A stretch of 9,293 nt of DNA from Rikenellaceae bacterium (GTDB taxonomy: Bacteria; Bacteroidota; Bacteroidia; Bacteroidales; UBA932): assembly GCA_003520315.1 (NCBI GenBank), contig DOVA01000075.1, positions 1-9,293 of the forward strand, read 5' to 3'. A model generated the notes under the pieces. The model was not told the DNA's origin. It worked only from the letters and a program-made list of their open reading frames with translations, and searched no databases. Shown piece after piece: positions 6,204 through 9,293 of the stretch. Position 1 is the first letter of the stretch. Every line of letters begins with the position of its first letter. Position numbers and translations under genes: made by a program.

Positions 6204-7295
6204 ATGAATAAAAATCATTACTGTATAATAATGGCCGGCGGTGTGGGAAGCCGTTTCTGGCCTATAAGCCGAAATTACAGGCCCAAGCAGTTTCTCGATA
6301 TTCTTGGACTCGGCAAGTCTTTTCTTCAGCTTACTTTTGACAGGTTTAGCAAAATCATACCAAAGGATAATATTTTAATTGTCACCTCAGACACTTATAA
6401 AGATCTTGTATATGAACAGATTCCCACAATACTTCCCGAAAATCTGCTTCTTGAGCCTTTCAGAAGAAACACTGCTCCCTGTATTGCATATGCAACTTAT
6501 AAACTTTTAAAGAAAAACCCCAATGCAACAGTTGTCGCTGCTCCTTCAGACCACATGATAACTAATGACGAGCTGTTTCTTACAACTGTAAATAATGCAT
6601 TAAAGTTTGCTGAGTCGCACGACGTGTTGATGACATTGGGTATTCAACCCACAAGACCTGAAACATCATATGGCTATATACAAGTTAACAAGGCAGAGCC
6701 GGTAGATGTCGATGGAAACATTGCTTATAAAATCAAGACTTTTACTGAAAAACCTGATCTAAAACTGGCCAAGGTTTTTGTTGACAGCGGGGAGTTTTTA
6801 TGGAATTCAGGGCTTTTTATATGGAATCTCAAGGCAATAGCAGATCAGCTTGAAATTTTCCAGCCGGAAATATCAGGCCTTTTTAAAGCTATTTCAGATG
6901 ATTATTACACTGACAGAGAGAAAGAGGCAATTATGTCAGTCTATCAGGAATGCATGAATATTTCTATTGATTATGCAGTTATGGAGAAAACTTCCAGGGC
7001 AGTTGTTTATCCAGCTTCATTCGGATGGTCAGATCTTGGTACGTGGGATTCATTATTCAGTTATGTGGATAAAGATGAAAATAACAACTATGTCTCTTCA
7101 AAAGGAGATACATTACTTGAGGTTAAAGACTCTATAGTTATATCCGAGGACAACAAGTTGATTGTTGTCAAAGGATTGGAAAACTATTTAATAATAAATT
7201 CAAAAGATGCTTTAATGATATGTCCGCGCGACGACAAATCATTCAAGTCAATATTGACGGACCTTACCATTAAAGATCTGTCGAAATATCAATAA
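6204..7295 (+). CDS. manC: Mannose-1-phosphate guanylyltransferase (GDP-mannose pyrophosphorylase)
   Basis: This cytosolic enzyme makes GDP-mannose from mannose 1-phosphate and GTP (EC 2.7.7.13), feeding GDP-fucose and mannose-containing surface glycans. The 363-residue protein starts with the nucleotidyltransferase signature AGGVGSRFWP (11-20) followed by SRNYRPKQF, which contains the pyrophosphorylase arginine and lysine. Further hallmarks are EPFRRNTAP (84-92), PSDH (114-117, PADH in many relatives), TRPETSYGYI (150-159), FTEKP (180-184), WNSGLFIW (200-207), SIDYAVMEK (254-262) and GWSDLGTW (274-281). A left-handed beta-helix-like tail closes the protein. It lacks the C-terminal phosphomannose isomerase domain of the bifunctional ~470-residue ManC/AlgA proteins, so isomerase must come from elsewhere. 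It lies 12 bp after the YraN gene and 6 bp before the deiminase gene. No polysaccharide cluster is visible around it. Confidence 0.95.
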   Translation: MNKNHYCIIMAGGVGSRFWPISRNYRPKQFLDILGLGKSFLQLTFDRFSKIIPKDNILIVTSDTYKDLVYEQIPTILPENLLLEPFRRNTAPCIAYATYKLLKKNPNATVVAAPSDHMITNDELFLTTVNNALKFAESHDVLMTLGIQPTRPETSYGYIQVNKAEPVDVDGNIAYKIKTFTEKPDLKLAKVFVDSGEFLWNSGLFIWNLKAIADQLEIFQPEISGLFKAISDDYYTDREKEAIMSVYQECMNISIDYAVMEKTSRAVVYPASFGWSDLGTWDSLFSYVDKDENNNYVSSKGDTLLEVKDSIVISEDNKLIVVKGLENYLIINSKDALMICPRDDKSFKSILTDLTIKDLSKYQ

Positions 7296-7301
7296 ATTTT
7301 T

Positions 7302-8573
7302 ATGATCAACGATTCATTAAAAGTAAATGTCCAATCTGAAATAGGTAAGCTTGAAGCAGTGCTGCTCCATACTCCGGGAGCTGAAGTGGAGAATATGACT
7401 CCGAGAAATGCGCAAAGAGCTCTTTACAGTGATATCTTAAACCTTTCGATTGCACAGAAGGAGTATGAACAAGTGTCCGGAGTTCTTGCAAAAGTTTGTA
7501 AAATATACCAAATAAAAGAATTACTGACAAGTCTGCTTGATATTCACACCGAGAGGGAGGCTTTGATTGGAAAGATATGTATAGCAGAGGGTGTGACTGA
7601 TTATTTTGAATATCTGATGGATATGCCCTCCAAATCTCTGGCAACGGTGCTTATTGAAGGTTTGCCTGCAAGAATGGACACTTTGACAGCATTTCTCAAG
7701 GATGAGTATTATGCACTTTTCCCTCTCTACAATTATTATTTTACAAGAGACGCCTCTGTTTCAATAGGTAACAGAGTATTGGTATGCCGTATGGCGAGCA
7801 AGGTAAGAATGAGGGAATCTCTTATAAATGAGGCAATTTTCAGAAATAAGAGATATTTTGACTGTGAATTGATTAATGCTCAGGATTTTCAACCTGGTAA
7901 CAGTGAAATATATATTGAGGGAGGAGACGTTTTAGTTGCAAGAGAAGATATTCTTATTGTTGGTAACGGGATGAGAACCAGCAGTCAAGGGATAGACATG
8001 CTTATTAGCAGATTAAGCAGGTCTTCAGGACCCGATAAAAGACACATAATTGTACAGCAACTTCCAAGCTCTCCTGAGTCGTTTATTCATCTTGACATGG
8101 TTTTTACAATGCTCGATGTTGACAAGGCAATGGTTTTTGAACCTTTGATTCTGAGTGAAAATCAATATCAGACAGTACATATTATTGTTGAAGGAGGCAA
8201 AGTAACTAAAATCAAATCCGTAAACAACATATTGTCAATTCTTAAAAAGTTAGGTATGGATTTGGAACCGGTAATTTGTGGAGGAAGTGCCGATGAATGG
8301 AATCAGGAGAGAGAGCAGTGGCACAGCGGAGCAAATTTCTTTGCCTTTGATCAAGGTAAGGTTATGTCGTATGCCAGAAACGTTCACACTTTGGAAGAGA
8401 TGCACAAAAGTGGTTTTGATATTATTACTGCCCGAGATGTTATTTCAGGCAAGAAAGATCTTGAAAGTTATAACCGATGTGTAGTGACCATTGACGGTTC
8501 TGAGTTGCCTAGGGGCGGCGGTGGAGCACGTTGTATGACTATGCCTTTGAGAAGAGCTCAGGTTGTTGTCTGA
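7302..8573 (+). CDS. Arginine deiminase family protein
   Basis: Arginine deiminase hydrolyses arginine to citrulline and ammonia (EC 3.5.3.6). The 423-residue protein has the family's N-terminal block SEIGKLEAVLLHTPGAEVENMTP (12-34) and all guanidino-modifying catalytic elements: FTRDAS with D150, IEGGDVLV with E206, GMRTS with R225, HLDMVF with H263 and D265, and GGGGARCMTMP with the nucleophile C411. MASKVRMRES (164-173) matches the carboxylate-binding arginine region. Compared with classical ArcA, the N-terminal LFDDI reads LYSDI, and the H-to-C spacing is about 20 residues longer than in the Pseudomonas enzyme (numbers recalled). Free arginine is the most likely substrate, but this is inferred. 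No ornithine carbamoyltransferase, carbamate kinase or antiporter gene is nearby, so there is no local arginine-fermentation operon. It sits 6 bp after manC and is the last gene of the operon. Confidence 0.88.
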   Translation: MINDSLKVNVQSEIGKLEAVLLHTPGAEVENMTPRNAQRALYSDILNLSIAQKEYEQVSGVLAKVCKIYQIKELLTSLLDIHTEREALIGKICIAEGVTDYFEYLMDMPSKSLATVLIEGLPARMDTLTAFLKDEYYALFPLYNYYFTRDASVSIGNRVLVCRMASKVRMRESLINEAIFRNKRYFDCELINAQDFQPGNSEIYIEGGDVLVAREDILIVGNGMRTSSQGIDMLISRLSRSSGPDKRHIIVQQLPSSPESFIHLDMVFTMLDVDKAMVFEPLILSENQYQTVHIIVEGGKVTKIKSVNNILSILKKLGMDLEPVICGGSADEWNQEREQWHSGANFFAFDQGKVMSYARNVHTLEEMHKSGFDIITARDVISGKKDLESYNRCVVTIDGSELPRGGGGARCMTMPLRRAQVVV

Positions 8574-8600
8574 TGGAAGAGACAAATTTTAAAGTTTTAT

Positions 8601-8608
8601 TACCTTTG
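8601..8608 (+). promoter_or_regulatory. Candidate pheS promoter, -7 box
   Basis: TACCTTTG in the 58-bp gap before pheS matches TAnnTTTG. No -33 TTTG is found at the right distance, so it may be weak, and pheS may also be read through from the upstream operon because no terminator hairpin is seen in the gap. Confidence 0.4.
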
Positions 8609-8631
8609 CTGCCTATTTTATTGTTATTACG

Positions 8632-9293
8632 ATGAGAGAAAAGATAGAAGAACTGCTTGAAGAAGTCAGGGAATTAAAGGCTAAAAACGAGCAGGAGATC
8701 GAGGAGATCAGAGTAAAACTTCTTGGGAAAAAGGGTAAGATATCCCAACTTTTTGATGATTTCAGGGAGGTTCTTCCCGAGCAAAAAAAAGAATTGGGTC
8801 AAATGTTGAACCAGCTTAAAGTTGCTGCAAGTAAAAAAATTGAAGAACTTAGGTCATCTATCGATATTAATAGTTATAGCCGGGAAAGTCAGCACGACCT
8901 CACCAAGCCCGGCAATTTATTTGAAATTGGTTCAAAACATCCTATCTCTATTACCAGAAATGAGATTTTGTCAATATTTGCAAAGTTGGGCTATGCTGTT
9001 GCAGATGGACCAGAGATAGAGGATGACTGGCATGTTTTCGGAGCACTCAATTTTCCGCCCGAGCATCCGGCCAGAGATATGCAGGATACTTTTTTTATAG
9101 CATCCGGCGCTAATCCGGTTCTTCTCCGCACACACACAAGTTCAATCCAAGTCAGGGCTATGGAGAGCATGAAGCTGCCTATCAGGATTGTATGTCCAGG
9201 ACGTGTATTCAGAAATGAAGCCATATCAGCTCGTGCTCATTGTATATTTCATCAGGTGGAGGGACTTTATATTGATAAAGGGGTCTCTTTTGG
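8632..9293 (+). CDS. pheS: Phenylalanine--tRNA ligase alpha subunit, 3' end cut by window
   Basis: This is the catalytic alpha subunit of the alpha2-beta2 class II synthetase that charges tRNA-Phe (EC 6.1.1.20). The frame is open from ATG 8632 to the window end, giving 220 of roughly 340 residues. Residues 1-80 form the charged N-terminal coiled coil that contacts tRNA, including LLGKKGKISQL (30-40). The catalytic domain begins at about 90: HPISITRNEI (103-112), DGPEIEDDWHVFGALNFPPEHPARD in 125-149, LLRTHTSSIQVR (164-175) and class II motif 2 at 189-211 (PGRVFRNEAISARAHC, then FHQVEGLY). The start fits the family N-terminus and no earlier in-frame start is convincing. The gene follows the deiminase gene after 58 bp; motif 3 lies beyond the window. 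Confidence 0.97.
   Translation, partial: MREKIEELLEEVRELKAKNEQEIEEIRVKLLGKKGKISQLFDDFREVLPEQKKELGQMLNQLKVAASKKIEELRSSIDINSYSRESQHDLTKPGNLFEIGSKHPISITRNEILSIFAKLGYAVADGPEIEDDWHVFGALNFPPEHPARDMQDTFFIASGANPVLLRTHTSSIQVRAMESMKLPIRIVCPGRVFRNEAISARAHCIFHQVEGLYIDKGVSF

Noticed and set aside
6204..7295. Bifunctional ManC/AlgA with phosphomannose isomerase
   Set aside because: The protein ends at 363 residues, before the cupin-type isomerase domain would begin, and the next frame is a deiminase.
7306..7644. 112-residue minus-strand frame within the deiminase gene
   Set aside because: It is fully antisense to the conserved N-terminal deiminase block, has no family resemblance and no promoter of its own.
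7302..8573. Peptidylarginine deiminase or agmatine deiminase
   Set aside because: There is no signal peptide, and the FTRD, EGGD, HLD and RCM motif spacing and the N-terminal SEIGKL block fit the arginine deiminase family.
8991..9224. 77-residue minus-strand frame over pheS
   Set aside because: It is opposite the highly conserved PheS catalytic region; the plus-strand protein explains the openness.

Overview
The window is a low-GC, gene-dense stretch of ordinary chromosome from a member of the Bacteroidota, most likely Bacteroidales. Three things point there. There is an orphan Oar-like TonB-dependent receptor with an N-terminal carboxypeptidase-regulatory domain. Upstream of several genes lie -7 boxes of the form TAnnTTTG, the Bacteroidota primary sigma-factor consensus. 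Recognisable Shine-Dalgarno sequences are scarce. The genus cannot be fixed from this sequence alone.

Layout. (1) 2-848, plus strand: the 3' end of a U32-family (TrhP/RlhA-type) gene, overlapping or abutting a small YhbP/UPF0306 gene. (2) 857-2104, minus strand: metK (S-adenosylmethionine synthetase), converging on the YhbP gene with only 8 bp between. (3) 2105-2388: a divergent control region. It holds the metK promoter, a SAM-II-type riboswitch in the metK leader with a possible alternative-pairing arm, and the receptor promoter. (4) 2389-5673, plus: the large receptor gene, closed by a strong hairpin terminator at 5691-5730. (5) 5736-8573, plus: a well-formed promoter, then an apparent operon of a YraN/UPF0102 nuclease-like gene, mannose-1-phosphate guanylyltransferase and an arginine deiminase-family gene, spaced 12 and 6 bp apart. 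(6) 8632 to the window end, plus: pheS, cut at the edge, with its own candidate -7 box.

Functionally most of this is core metabolism: SAM synthesis, GDP-mannose supply for glycans, phenylalanine tRNA charging, RNA modification and outer-membrane transport. I found no mobile element, CRISPR array, tRNA or rRNA gene, phage gene or defence cassette. The most interesting element is the metK leader. Its 49-nt SAM-II-like pseudoknot starts a few bases after the predicted transcription start and lies 74 nt from the start codon with no ribosome-binding sequence inside it. A downstream segment can pair with the 5' half of the aptamer (12 bp around a 3-nt bulge). This suggests control by alternative folding rather than the direct Shine-Dalgarno masking known in alphaproteobacteria.
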